Source of the DNA: Psychrosphaera saromensis
GTDB lineage: Bacteria; Pseudomonadota; Gammaproteobacteria; Enterobacterales; Alteromonadaceae
Reading direction: 5' to 3'
DNA length: 64,000 nt
Assembly: GCF_002954545.1 (NCBI RefSeq)
Contig: NZ_MSCH01000003.1
Coordinates: forward strand, 2,829,991 to 2,893,990
This document shows positions 19,587-26,989 of this stretch, one piece after another; position 1 is the first letter of the stretch; every line of letters begins with the position of its first letter. Under the pieces are notes generated by a model, which was given only the letters and a program-made list of their open reading frames with translations, had not been told where the DNA came from and did not search any database. The position numbers were made by a program, and so were the translations under genes.

Positions 19587-20168
19587 TCACAGCTGAGGTG
19601 AGCTAGCCTCACAGGTTTTATCGCTTAACTGTTTATCAAAAAACAAGGTTATCTCAGCCACTTCAACACCAAATTTACTCATCGCTGTTTTGTTAAACAC
19701 TCGGTATTCATCTAGCTTATACATCCAGTCATCCATATCAAAATAATAGGTAGAGCCTTCAATAGGAACCGCCAGTTGATATTCCCATTGGAATGCAAAA
19801 CCAGACTCCTGACCGTTAGCGATGCCAATCACATCTTCTGCAGAGCCTGTGTAAGCACCGTTTTCTAATCGAGTTAAATTCCATGTGCGGTAGCTAATTT
19901 CACCGTTATCAAAGTAAAACTTCTCTTTTAGCGTGCCTTGCTCTTGCTGCCAACTGGCGTCTATTTCCACACAAAATCGGCGGGTCACTTCATTGGTGTA
20001 ATCTTGGATCATGCCCCAAGCAATCATGTCACCATTAAAATATTGTTTAATATCAAATTTGGAATTTTGATTTTTATAATGTGAAATATCGGTGCTGCAA
20101 CTCATTAGAGTCACTGATAAAAATACAGATACGCATACCATTACTAGGGTATTTAATGCAGTTTTCAT
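19587..20168 (-). CDS. DUF3833-family lipoprotein
   Basis: A 193-residue protein with a lipoprotein signal peptide (hydrophobic stretch ending LMSCS, lipidated cysteine near residue 24). The body matches DUF3833: FNGDMIAWGMIQDYTNEVTRRF and EKFYFDNGEISYRTW near residues 43-110. Function unknown. It is last in a leftward group with a chalcone-isomerase-like protein and a DUF2878 protein. In other Alteromonadales and Vibrio these three usually sit with a cyclopropane-synthase-like enzyme, DUF1365 and a ChrR/sigma-E pair responding to singlet oxygen. Those partners are absent here. Confidence 0.8.
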   Translation of the reverse strand: MKTALNTLVMVCVSVFLSVTLMSCSTDISHYKNQNSKFDIKQYFNGDMIAWGMIQDYTNEVTRRFCVEIDASWQQEQGTLKEKFYFDNGEISYRTWNLTRLENGAYTGSAEDVIGIANGQESGFAFQWEYQLAVPIEGSTYYFDMDDWMYKLDEYRVFNKTAMSKFGVEVAEITLFFDKQLSDKTCEASSPQL

Positions 20169-20235
20169 TGCTCTTTCTTCCTTTCTTATTCATGACTTAT
20201 AATTTATAGCTGGTTACAGATTCATCTATTAACAA

Positions 20236-20835
20236 CTATTTACTGGCAGCTCCAATTAAGCTCTGCCTTAATTCTGGTTCACTGGTGTCTGGTGATAACC
20301 ATATTGCTAAAAACAGTTGGTAAAATTGCTCATTATCGATGACACCAATATTAGTATTGTTAAAATAAAACTCGGTCGTTTGGCTATTTCTGTATAAGGT
20401 TAACGAATCGCCTGCGCTTATATTTGGCCAAATACTCTTAAGCCGTGGGATAAATGCCTCATAATCAGACTTTTTATAATTAAGGTGCTGCCACTGCTCT
20501 ACTGTGCGCTTGATTAATTCATCCGCGCTAATGTCTTTTAAATATTCAATTTTAAAAATCACATCTTGATTGGTGTTCTCTTCATAACGACCCGATTTAG
20601 TAAACAAATGGCTGTTGTAAATATCCCAAAATAAAACTGAAAACTTTGCTGAGCCGACTTTATTAAACGCCAAGGTATCTAACACTTCAGGCAACTGCTG
20701 TTGTAATAGTTTTGTTACTTGCTTAGCTGCTCCTATATCTGTTTTTTCTAGTGGCTTTTGTTCGGCTGCATTAATCGCAAATGGATTTAACGTGCCAGAT
20801 ATAAAGCATATAAACATCAATCGTCTAATTAACAT
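20236..20835 (-). CDS. Chalcone-isomerase-like secreted protein
   Basis: A 199-residue protein with a signal peptide (cleavage likely near INAAE). The region VGSAKFSVLFWDIYNSHLF and the tail PDTSEPELRQSLIGA match the bacterial chalcone-isomerase-like family, in which enzymatic activity is unproven; lipid binding or processing is suspected. Its start overlaps the DUF2878 gene end by 11 bp, so the two are co-translated. Part of the DUF3833 group. Confidence 0.78.
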   Translation of the reverse strand: MLIRRLMFICFISGTLNPFAINAAEQKPLEKTDIGAAKQVTKLLQQQLPEVLDTLAFNKVGSAKFSVLFWDIYNSHLFTKSGRYEENTNQDVIFKIEYLKDISADELIKRTVEQWQHLNYKKSDYEAFIPRLKSIWPNISAGDSLTLYRNSQTTEFYFNNTNIGVIDNEQFYQLFLAIWLSPDTSEPELRQSLIGAASK

Positions 20836-21373
20836 GGTTATCTCCTGAGCGATTTATAAAAGACAAACTCTGATAAAACAGCAGCATTAATATTGACCAA
20901 ATAGGTGCTAAAACAAAATAGGTTATATAAGGGCCATAAGGTAATTCGACACTCAAAAATGAAGCGCCAGCTAAATAACTAAACGGTGGAAAAACAAAGC
21001 CAATAAGCAGTTGTAATCGTTTTGATTTGGCTAAAAACTGTAAACTGTGGGCGATAGTTGCAGCAAAGGAAGCCCACAACATAGCTAACCAAAGTGGAAT
21101 GATATGATGTTCTGGGAACTGGAATATACCGGAAAGCGTTAATGCTGAATCAACTAAGATACCCGTTGCGGTAACTAAGCTAATTAACACAACTTCAGTA
21201 CGCCAGCTAAGGCTGAGAGTACTTTTGTTATTTTCATTGTTATGAGTATTTTTATTTCTAGCAATTTGATAAACATGATAAATAAGCCAACATAATGTAA
21301 CCGGAATAAAATCATTCCCCAGTAACACTAAGCCAAACCAAGACAGGTTAAATCCAATTATATTTATTAACAT
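20825..21373 (-). CDS. DUF2878-family membrane protein
   Basis: A 182-residue protein with about five membrane helices. Motifs such as GILVDSALTLSGIFQFP and PLWLAMLWASFAATIAHSL are typical of DUF2878. Function unknown; consistently found beside chalcone-isomerase-like and DUF3833 proteins. It is the first gene of the three-gene leftward group. The SDR gene upstream ends in its own terminator, so the trio may have a separate promoter between 21374 and 21467. Confidence 0.8.
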   Translation of the reverse strand: MLINIIGFNLSWFGLVLLGNDFIPVTLCWLIYHVYQIARNKNTHNNENNKSTLSLSWRTEVVLISLVTATGILVDSALTLSGIFQFPEHHIIPLWLAMLWASFAATIAHSLQFLAKSKRLQLLIGFVFPPFSYLAGASFLSVELPYGPYITYFVLAPIWSILMLLFYQSLSFINRSGDNHVN

Positions 21374-21467
21374 ACATCTACATTTTCGGTGTTTTCATCA
21401 ATTTGTAGATAATACGAAGCAAAAGCCAATTTGGATTAGATTTATATAAAAATAATAACAACTACGC

Positions 21468-21504
21468 AAAAAAAAGCGGAGCCTAGCGGCTTAAGCTAGG
21501 CTAA
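21468..21504 (-). terminator. Terminator of the SDR gene
   Basis: On the minus strand AGCCTAGC / GCTAGGCT form an 8-bp stem, followed within a few bases by an eight-T run. It separates the SDR gene from the DUF2878 trio. Confidence 0.75.
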
Positions 21505-21509
21505 AAACA

Positions 21510-22367
21510 TTACATAATTCGAGTTAAAATTTGCTCCATGGCGTCTATAAGTTGAGCTGACTTTTGCTTATCCATAACATCTAAATGAGCCGCGGCAAAC
21601 TGTCCGCTGTCATTATCAAAATATTGGCCTGAGTGCTGTTCAATCCCTGGCTCTAACGCCATACGATTTAATATTTTGGCACCTATGCTCAAGTCATTAC
21701 CCACCAAACCAAATCCTTCTTTAACCATTTTAGAAGCAAGTAACGACCCAGGATTAACCGCGATAACCGTAATAGCTTGTGGCTGTTGTGCTAACTTTTC
21801 AGCTAACGTATGACTCCACATAGTAATAGCCAATTTACTTTGCGCATAGGCTTCCATATCGCTTAAGTTTTTAACTTTCTGAGTGTCACCGACAAAGGCT
21901 GCAATATCTAAAGGCGCTTGTGCTGCAGACGAAAGGTTTATGATCCTTCCAGAGCAAGCGGTTTCATCTAACGATGATTCTTTTGCGTTAGCCAATAAAG
22001 GTAACAAGTGTTGGCTTATAAAATATGGCGCAATTGTATTCACGACAAATCGACTGTCTAAACCGTCGCTGGTTATTGTATCTGGGGTTTTAAACACACC
22101 GGCATTATTGATAAGTACATCAAGGACGCTATGCTCACCTTTGATTTTATTGACTAAGTTTTTAACATCGGAAAAGTCAGATAAATCGGCAACGTAACTT
22201 GTAATACGGCCTACGTTTTCAATCGCTGACAGTAACGTTTTAACCGCTGCTAATTTTTCTGGGCTGCGGCCGTGAATTAATAAATCATGGCCATCTGCGG
22301 CCAATAACTTAGCCGTTTCTAGACCTATTCCGTCCGTTGCCCCTGTGATTAATATTGTTTTTTTCAT
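21510..22367 (-). CDS. Short-chain dehydrogenase/reductase
   Basis: NAD(P)-dependent oxidoreductase of the classical/retinol-dehydrogenase-like SDR type, 285 residues. The cofactor motif is TGATDGIG (about residues 8-15) with HGRSPEKL after the second strand (favouring NADPH), NNAGVF (about 86-91), the catalytic serine in NLSSAAQ and YAQSK with the active-site Tyr and Lys. The substrate cannot be predicted. An SDR often belongs to the DUF3833/chalcone-isomerase-like neighbourhood, which supports a shared context, though a terminator lies between. Confidence 0.85.
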   Translation of the reverse strand: MKKTILITGATDGIGLETAKLLAADGHDLLIHGRSPEKLAAVKTLLSAIENVGRITSYVADLSDFSDVKNLVNKIKGEHSVLDVLINNAGVFKTPDTITSDGLDSRFVVNTIAPYFISQHLLPLLANAKESSLDETACSGRIINLSSAAQAPLDIAAFVGDTQKVKNLSDMEAYAQSKLAITMWSHTLAEKLAQQPQAITVIAVNPGSLLASKMVKEGFGLVGNDLSIGAKILNRMALEPGIEQHSGQYFDNDSGQFAAAHLDVMDKQKSAQLIDAMEQILTRIM

Positions 22368-22392
22368 CTTCTTTTCCTTAAATTTTCACTGA

Positions 22393-22409
22393 GGCAAGTT
22401 CAACTTGCC
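22393..22409. repeat. Short perfect hairpin between the SDR and glutamate-synthase-like genes
   Basis: GGCAAGTT and AACTTGCC flank one base. It lies just after the glutamate-synthase-like gene (minus strand) and before the SDR start. There is no T run, so it may be an attenuator or RNA-stabilising hairpin. Confidence 0.4.
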
Positions 22410-22434
22410 GCAATGTTAACTGCCATACATTCCG

Positions 22435-24000
22435 TTACCATTTATTTGCTAACGCAGCCTGCCAGTCATCCAAAAATATTTCAGGCACAGTGTCATTTTC
22501 TAATAAGCACCCTGGAGTTATTACTGGATATAATTTCTGATAGGTAGTGGCATTGGTTCTATCGAGTCGTCGGTAAACATGGCTCATATTGAGCTCACTT
22601 TGAGAATGAAGACCACACGCTCCCATTAACTCAGTTAAATTAACCAAGGTTGCTTTGTGGAAGTTAAATACGCGTTCGCCTTTGCTTTCTATATCTAAAA
22701 ATTTGTATCGTCTTGGATCTTGTGTGGCTATGCCGGTAGGACACTTGTCCGTATTACAACTGCGAGATTGAATACAGCCTAATGCCAGCATCATGCCTCG
22801 CGCTGAGTTTACTGTATCGGCACCTAGCGCAATAATACGGGCAACGTGGAAAGCCGAAAATATTTTGGCCGATGCAATAACACGAACTTTTTCACGTAAA
22901 CCAACACCAATAAGTGCACCATTTACAAATACCACAGACTCATTTAATGGCATGCCCACAGAGTTAGTAAACTCGATTGGCGCAGCCCCCGTTCCCCCTT
23001 CAGAACCATCAACCGTAATAAAGTCAGGTGTGATCCCCGTTTCTAACATCGCTTTACAAATCGATAAAAACTCACGTTTATTACCTATACATAATTTAAA
23101 ACCAACTGGTTTCCCGCCCGATAATTCGCGTAACCTTTTTACAAAATACAATAATTCAGTAGGGGTATTAAAAGCCGAATGAGCCGGTGGAGAAACAACA
23201 TCTTGGCCTAAAGGCACATGACGAATTTCAGCAATTTCAGGTGTTAACTTAGCCGCAGGTAGAATCCCGCCATGACCTGGTTTTGCCCCTTGCGATAATT
23301 TAATCTCAATCATTTTCACAACATCAAATTGTGACTTAGTGGTAAATTTTTCGGCATCAAAATTACCATCTTCATTACGACAACCAAAATACCCTGTGCC
23401 TATTTGCCAGATAATATCGCCACCGTATTTAAGATGATGAGGACTTAAACCGCCCTCTCCCGTGTTGTGAGCAAAGCCACCTAATTGCGCACCTTTGTTT
23501 AATGCCATAATCGCGTGTTTGCTTAACGCGCCATAACTCATGGCTGAAATATTAAGTACCGACGCTGAATAAGGTTTCTCACAATCAGCACCAAACAACA
23601 CTCTAGGGTCTTTATTTTCAATATGTACTGGCGACAGCGAATGAGTGATCCATTCATAACCGGACTCGTAGACGTCAAACTGAGTACCAAATGGGCGGGT
23701 ATCTTGTACTTTTTTGGCTCTTTGATACACCAACTCTCTAAATTCACGATTTATTGGGCTGCCACTAAGATTAGACTCAACAAAGTACTGTTGAATTTCA
23801 GGACGAATTGACTCAAATATATATCGAAAATGCCCAACTAACGGATAGATGTTTAATAAAGTATGTTTTGACTGGGCTAAGTCATATAAAAGAACAAGTA
23901 ATATGGGAGATAACAACAATGCGACCCAGTATAACTGGGTCAGTAATAGTGCTGAGAAAGTAAAAGCACAGATAAAGATAATTGAATTGCGTACGCCCAT
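22435..24000 (-). CDS. FMN-binding glutamate-synthase-family protein (GltB-like)
   Basis: A 521-residue stand-alone version of the central FMN/iron-sulfur domain of glutamate synthase. Two N-terminal membrane helices (residues 5-45) anchor it. FMN-barrel motifs include LNISAMSYGALS, GAKPGHGGILPAAK, TVDGSEGGTGAAP and GADTVNSARGMMLALGC. Cysteines in CIQSRSCNTDKCPTG match the 3Fe-4S ligands. No glutaminase domain or GltD partner is adjacent, so it is not a normal glutamate synthase. Members of this group are thought to use other ammonia or electron donors; the reaction is not established. Confidence 0.85.
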   Translation of the reverse strand: MGVRNSIIFICAFTFSALLLTQLYWVALLLSPILLVLLYDLAQSKHTLLNIYPLVGHFRYIFESIRPEIQQYFVESNLSGSPINREFRELVYQRAKKVQDTRPFGTQFDVYESGYEWITHSLSPVHIENKDPRVLFGADCEKPYSASVLNISAMSYGALSKHAIMALNKGAQLGGFAHNTGEGGLSPHHLKYGGDIIWQIGTGYFGCRNEDGNFDAEKFTTKSQFDVVKMIEIKLSQGAKPGHGGILPAAKLTPEIAEIRHVPLGQDVVSPPAHSAFNTPTELLYFVKRLRELSGGKPVGFKLCIGNKREFLSICKAMLETGITPDFITVDGSEGGTGAAPIEFTNSVGMPLNESVVFVNGALIGVGLREKVRVIASAKIFSAFHVARIIALGADTVNSARGMMLALGCIQSRSCNTDKCPTGIATQDPRRYKFLDIESKGERVFNFHKATLVNLTELMGACGLHSQSELNMSHVYRRLDRTNATTYQKLYPVITPGCLLENDTVPEIFLDDWQAALANKW

Positions 24001-24188
24001 GTTTGTTCCTGTAGGTTATGGATAAATCGACTTTGAAGAACTTTACCCCATCAATATTTATTTATCTCTGTTTATTTACGCTCGACCTCTTAGTTATTGC
24101 TCTTTAACTATAGTGCTTGAATAAACTGCTTTTTAGTAAATAGAGCATAAAAACGACTCCGCAACTGAATACACATGCATTTTACTTA

Positions 24189-24206
24189 GCAATCAAATTT
24201 GATTGC
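24189..24206. promoter_or_regulatory. 18-bp perfect palindrome, candidate operator
   Basis: GCAATCAAATTTGATTGC is a perfect palindrome 110 bp before the satD-like start. It shares the ATCAA/TTGAT half-site with a second inverted repeat 8 bp downstream. The SatD-like protein ends in a helix-turn-helix, so autoregulation is a reasonable guess. Confidence 0.5.
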
Positions 24207-24213
24207 ATATTAA

Positions 24214-24237
24214 AAATCAACCATATATAGTTGATTT
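24214..24237. promoter_or_regulatory. Second inverted repeat, candidate operator
   Basis: AAATCAAC and GTTGATTT flank an 8-nt AT spacer. It lies next to the 18-bp palindrome and uses the same half-site core, as expected for two binding sites of one dimeric regulator. Confidence 0.45.
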
Positions 24238-24314
24238 AACTAATAAGTACTCGCTGGTAAATTGAGTGGTTCAATTCAGCGGTTAAGCAAACTATTAAAA
24301 ATAGGGAACTACCT

Positions 24315-24968
24315 ATGATTGCTGTCTTAACTGGAGATATCGTCAACTCGACTAAGATGTCTAAGCAAACCTATGCCGATGTAATAAAAAGCCTTAAAGG
24401 TTTTTTACAGGACGCACATGAAAACTACGGTGCCGTTGGTGAAATTTACCGTGGTGATGAATTTCAAATTCAATACCCAAACCCTATTGATGCACTAAAA
24501 AGCACATTATTAATAAAGCTGGCGCTGCACTTATCCGCGTATTCAACAAAACCAATACAATGCACCTTGTCACTGGCTTATGGCGATTATGAAACCTACG
24601 ACGAAAAACCGAATACCTCATCGGGGCCTGTTTTTATTGAATCTGGCCGAGGTTTAAGTAAAACTCAAAGAGGCGAATTGTCCATCCACCTTAAGCAACA
24701 AAACGCGCAGCAAAAAAACAATCAGGATGACGTTATCCTGTTAACTCAATTTTTAAATCATCTGCTTAATAGATTAACAAAAACCCAAGCCCAATTATTG
24801 TATCAATACATACAACATGGTTTTGCCGAGCAGCAAAAAATGGCAGAACTAACAGGTACTTCACGTCAAAATATAAGCAATAGACTCGGCAATATTGGGG
24901 CTTATCTGGTAAGAGATTACATAGAGAGCATCAACAATAAAATAGCTCTACTTGGAGGGAATAACTAA
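24315..24968 (+). CDS. SatD-family protein with C-terminal helix-turn-helix
   Basis: A 217-residue protein of the SatD family. The N-terminal part starts AVLTGDIVNSTKMS (about residues 3-16) and has EIYRGDEFQIQY (about 43-54), a layout resembling class-III nucleotide-cyclase folds, though the catalytic set is not convincingly complete. The C-terminus (about 150-200) has QKMAELTGTSRQNISNRLG, a clear helix-turn-helix. Start is preceded by GGGAA. It overlaps the DUF3307 gene by one base (TAATG). SatD-DUF3307 pairs recur in bacteria without a known function; regulation by DNA binding is inferred. Confidence 0.75.
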   Translation: MIAVLTGDIVNSTKMSKQTYADVIKSLKGFLQDAHENYGAVGEIYRGDEFQIQYPNPIDALKSTLLIKLALHLSAYSTKPIQCTLSLAYGDYETYDEKPNTSSGPVFIESGRGLSKTQRGELSIHLKQQNAQQKNNQDDVILLTQFLNHLLNRLTKTQAQLLYQYIQHGFAEQQKMAELTGTSRQNISNRLGNIGAYLVRDYIESINNKIALLGGNN

Positions 24969-25810
24969 TGGAACTACTTTTACTCTTGTTAACCGCACAT
25001 TTTGTTGCCGACTTTTATTTACCAACACATAACGGGAATAAAGCCCTTAAAGCCAATTCGTTAACGTCTAGCTTTAACTGGAAACATGCCGCAGTTCATG
25101 GCTTGCTTAACATTATTGTATTTGTCTTTGCCTCTTTAACATTGCCTGACTCTGTCATGGTAAATATCACCTTTTTACCAATGCTTACCCTTGTCGTTAT
25201 TATTTGCGCATCACATTTATTAACCGACAATTGGAAGTTGCATACAAGTAATGAGCTGGTTCATTTATTGGCCGTTCAAACCATCCACATTCTACTTATC
25301 TGTCTGCTTTGGTCCTGTATTTCGGATTTCACATTACAGCAAGTTAACGTATTTTTTAGTCATATTTTAACGGCTAAAAATATGGTTATTGCGGTTTCCT
25401 ACCTACTTATTTGCAAACCAGCGTCTGTGATCATTGCACTGGCTTTAAAAAAGCACACCGACAACTTAAACGACAGTGACAATGCAATTGAGCATCAAAA
25501 CGCTCAAGGAAACGAATTAGAAAGCATGAATGCAGACTCAAGCGCTCCAAATAAGAAAGCGACAGGATTACTCTCCGCTGGTGCCTGGATTGGTTATATT
25601 GAGCGTTGTTTAGCTATCTCGTTTATTTTTATGGGACAATTTGCTGGTATCGGTTTCTTGGTGGCCACCAAAACCATATTTAGGTTTGGCGACTTAACCA
25701 AAAACAAAGACATGAAGCTTACCGAATATATGATGTTAGGGACTTTGTTAAGTTACGCTATTGCTATTTTTGTTGGTTGGAATGCTCTGCAGATTTACAA
25801 ACTTTTATAA
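24968..25810 (+). CDS. DUF3307-family membrane protein
   Basis: A 280-residue protein with about seven membrane helices. The N-terminal LLTAHFVADFYLP (about residues 7-19) and a WKHAAVHGLLN segment with ASHLLTDNWK are typical of DUF3307. A hydrophilic loop (about 160-200) splits the protein. Function unknown. It is coupled to the SatD-like gene through a one-base overlap, and a strong terminator follows. Confidence 0.78.
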   Translation: MELLLLLLTAHFVADFYLPTHNGNKALKANSLTSSFNWKHAAVHGLLNIIVFVFASLTLPDSVMVNITFLPMLTLVVIICASHLLTDNWKLHTSNELVHLLAVQTIHILLICLLWSCISDFTLQQVNVFFSHILTAKNMVIAVSYLLICKPASVIIALALKKHTDNLNDSDNAIEHQNAQGNELESMNADSSAPNKKATGLLSAGAWIGYIERCLAISFIFMGQFAGIGFLVATKTIFRFGDLTKNKDMKLTEYMMLGTLLSYAIAIFVGWNALQIYKLL

Positions 25811-25830
25811 TAGCTCAAGCCTTTGATATA

Positions 25831-25863
25831 AAAAGCTAAGCGAACTCTATACGCTTAGCTTTT
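25831..25863. terminator. Bidirectional terminator between DUF3307 and mtfA genes
   Basis: Perfect 12-bp stem AAAAGCTAAGCG / CGCTTAGCTTTT with a 9-nt loop, bordered by A and T runs; it serves two convergent genes. Confidence 0.85.
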
Positions 25864-25887
25864 AAATCGTTAAAACGAAAACAACCT

Positions 25888-26766
25888 TTACCAGTGAATA
25901 GGATCAACCTTGTAATACTCTTTTAACTGCTGATAAAGCATTGGGTATTTATGGTGAAACTTCTCTGACTTTTCAAAAAACACTTCACTGGCAACCGCAA
26001 AAAATTCAGCCGGATTGGTGGCGCCATAATAATCAAACAAAGATGGGATCCCAGCGTTAGCTTGTTTTCTTAACAACTCGTATTGACTAGAAAAAGCGAC
26101 CGACCAGTCTTTATAGTTTTGCCCCTTTCCTAATATTGGTGCACCGTTGGCACTGCCATTTTCTTGATCCAGTTGATGGGCAAACTCATGAATAACCACA
26201 TTATGTCCATCGTCTGGTATATGAGCGCCATCTACCGTATCTTGCCAAGATAAGACAACCTTGCCAAAACCCCAGGATTCGCCAGCAAGTGCCGTTCTAT
26301 GGCTATGCATTACGCCATCAGCTTCAATGTTTTGTTGCTCTTTTATAAACGCACTAGGGTAAACCAAAATAGTATCTAGTTTTGGGTAGTAATCCGTCTT
26401 ACGGTTGAGTAACAACAAGCAGGCTTGTGCTGCTACTGTTATTCTTATTTCGTCAGTAATGACCACGCCATTACAGCCAATAAACGATTTTTCTGCCAAA
26501 AACACCTGAATATGTCGCTTAAGTTGCAACTGTAAATCGGCAGGCATCTGTCTAAAATACGGCATACGCTGTTGAATAATACTTCGCCACTCTTTTTTAA
26601 AAGGCAGCGCCCTAGCCTTATCACGCTTATACTCGCGCCAATACGGCTTAGCAACAAGAGACCCTATAATTAGAACAGCAATAACAAACAAGAGTAAATA
26701 CGACAAAATAATAAACTTAAGTAATTGGCTTTGTATGGAAATGAGTGCGACAAAGATGAATATCAA
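25888..26766 (-). CDS. mtfA: MtfA-like zinc peptidase (M90 family)
   Basis: In E. coli MtfA is a peptidase that binds and inactivates the Mlc repressor, thereby regulating glucose uptake genes. This 292-residue protein has an N-terminal membrane helix (about residues 10-38), absent in E. coli MtfA, then the soluble domain with VVIHEFAHQLDQENG holding the HExxH-type zinc site (HEFAH) and a downstream ATNPAEFFAVASEVFFE with the third glutamate ligand. Start could be internal: several initiation codons lie in the helix region. Its target in this organism is unknown. Confidence 0.85.
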   Translation of the reverse strand: MIFIFVALISIQSQLLKFIILSYLLLFVIAVLIIGSLVAKPYWREYKRDKARALPFKKEWRSIIQQRMPYFRQMPADLQLQLKRHIQVFLAEKSFIGCNGVVITDEIRITVAAQACLLLLNRKTDYYPKLDTILVYPSAFIKEQQNIEADGVMHSHRTALAGESWGFGKVVLSWQDTVDGAHIPDDGHNVVIHEFAHQLDQENGSANGAPILGKGQNYKDWSVAFSSQYELLRKQANAGIPSLFDYYGATNPAEFFAVASEVFFEKSEKFHHKYPMLYQQLKEYYKVDPIHW

Positions 26767-26824
26767 GCTCTGGCTTGTTTTTAATTTATGTTTGTATTTC
26801 TATTTGAGCTTATATAACTACCAA

Positions 26825-26858
26825 GCTGCTTTCATAACCACGCTGCTTTCATAACCAC
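26825..26858. repeat. 17-bp tandem duplication
   Basis: Two exact 17-bp units (GCTGCTTTCATAACCAC) followed by a degenerate partial unit, upstream of the mtfA-like gene. Meaning unknown. Confidence 0.7.
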
Positions 26859-26989
26859 GTTGCTTTTCAAAATAATAAAATAACTTATCCATCGTTAACA
26901 TCAACTTTAATCTCACCTGAGTAGATTACTAATGATAGAATAATCGTTATCGTATTTATGTCTTTTTCATTTTTGGGTTTATGTTGTAA

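Larger units (their letters stand above)
24001..24314. other. Divergent promoter region upstream of satD-like gene
   Basis: A 314-bp AT-rich region between divergent genes. Besides two inverted repeats (entered separately) nothing else is recognisable. Confidence 0.5.
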
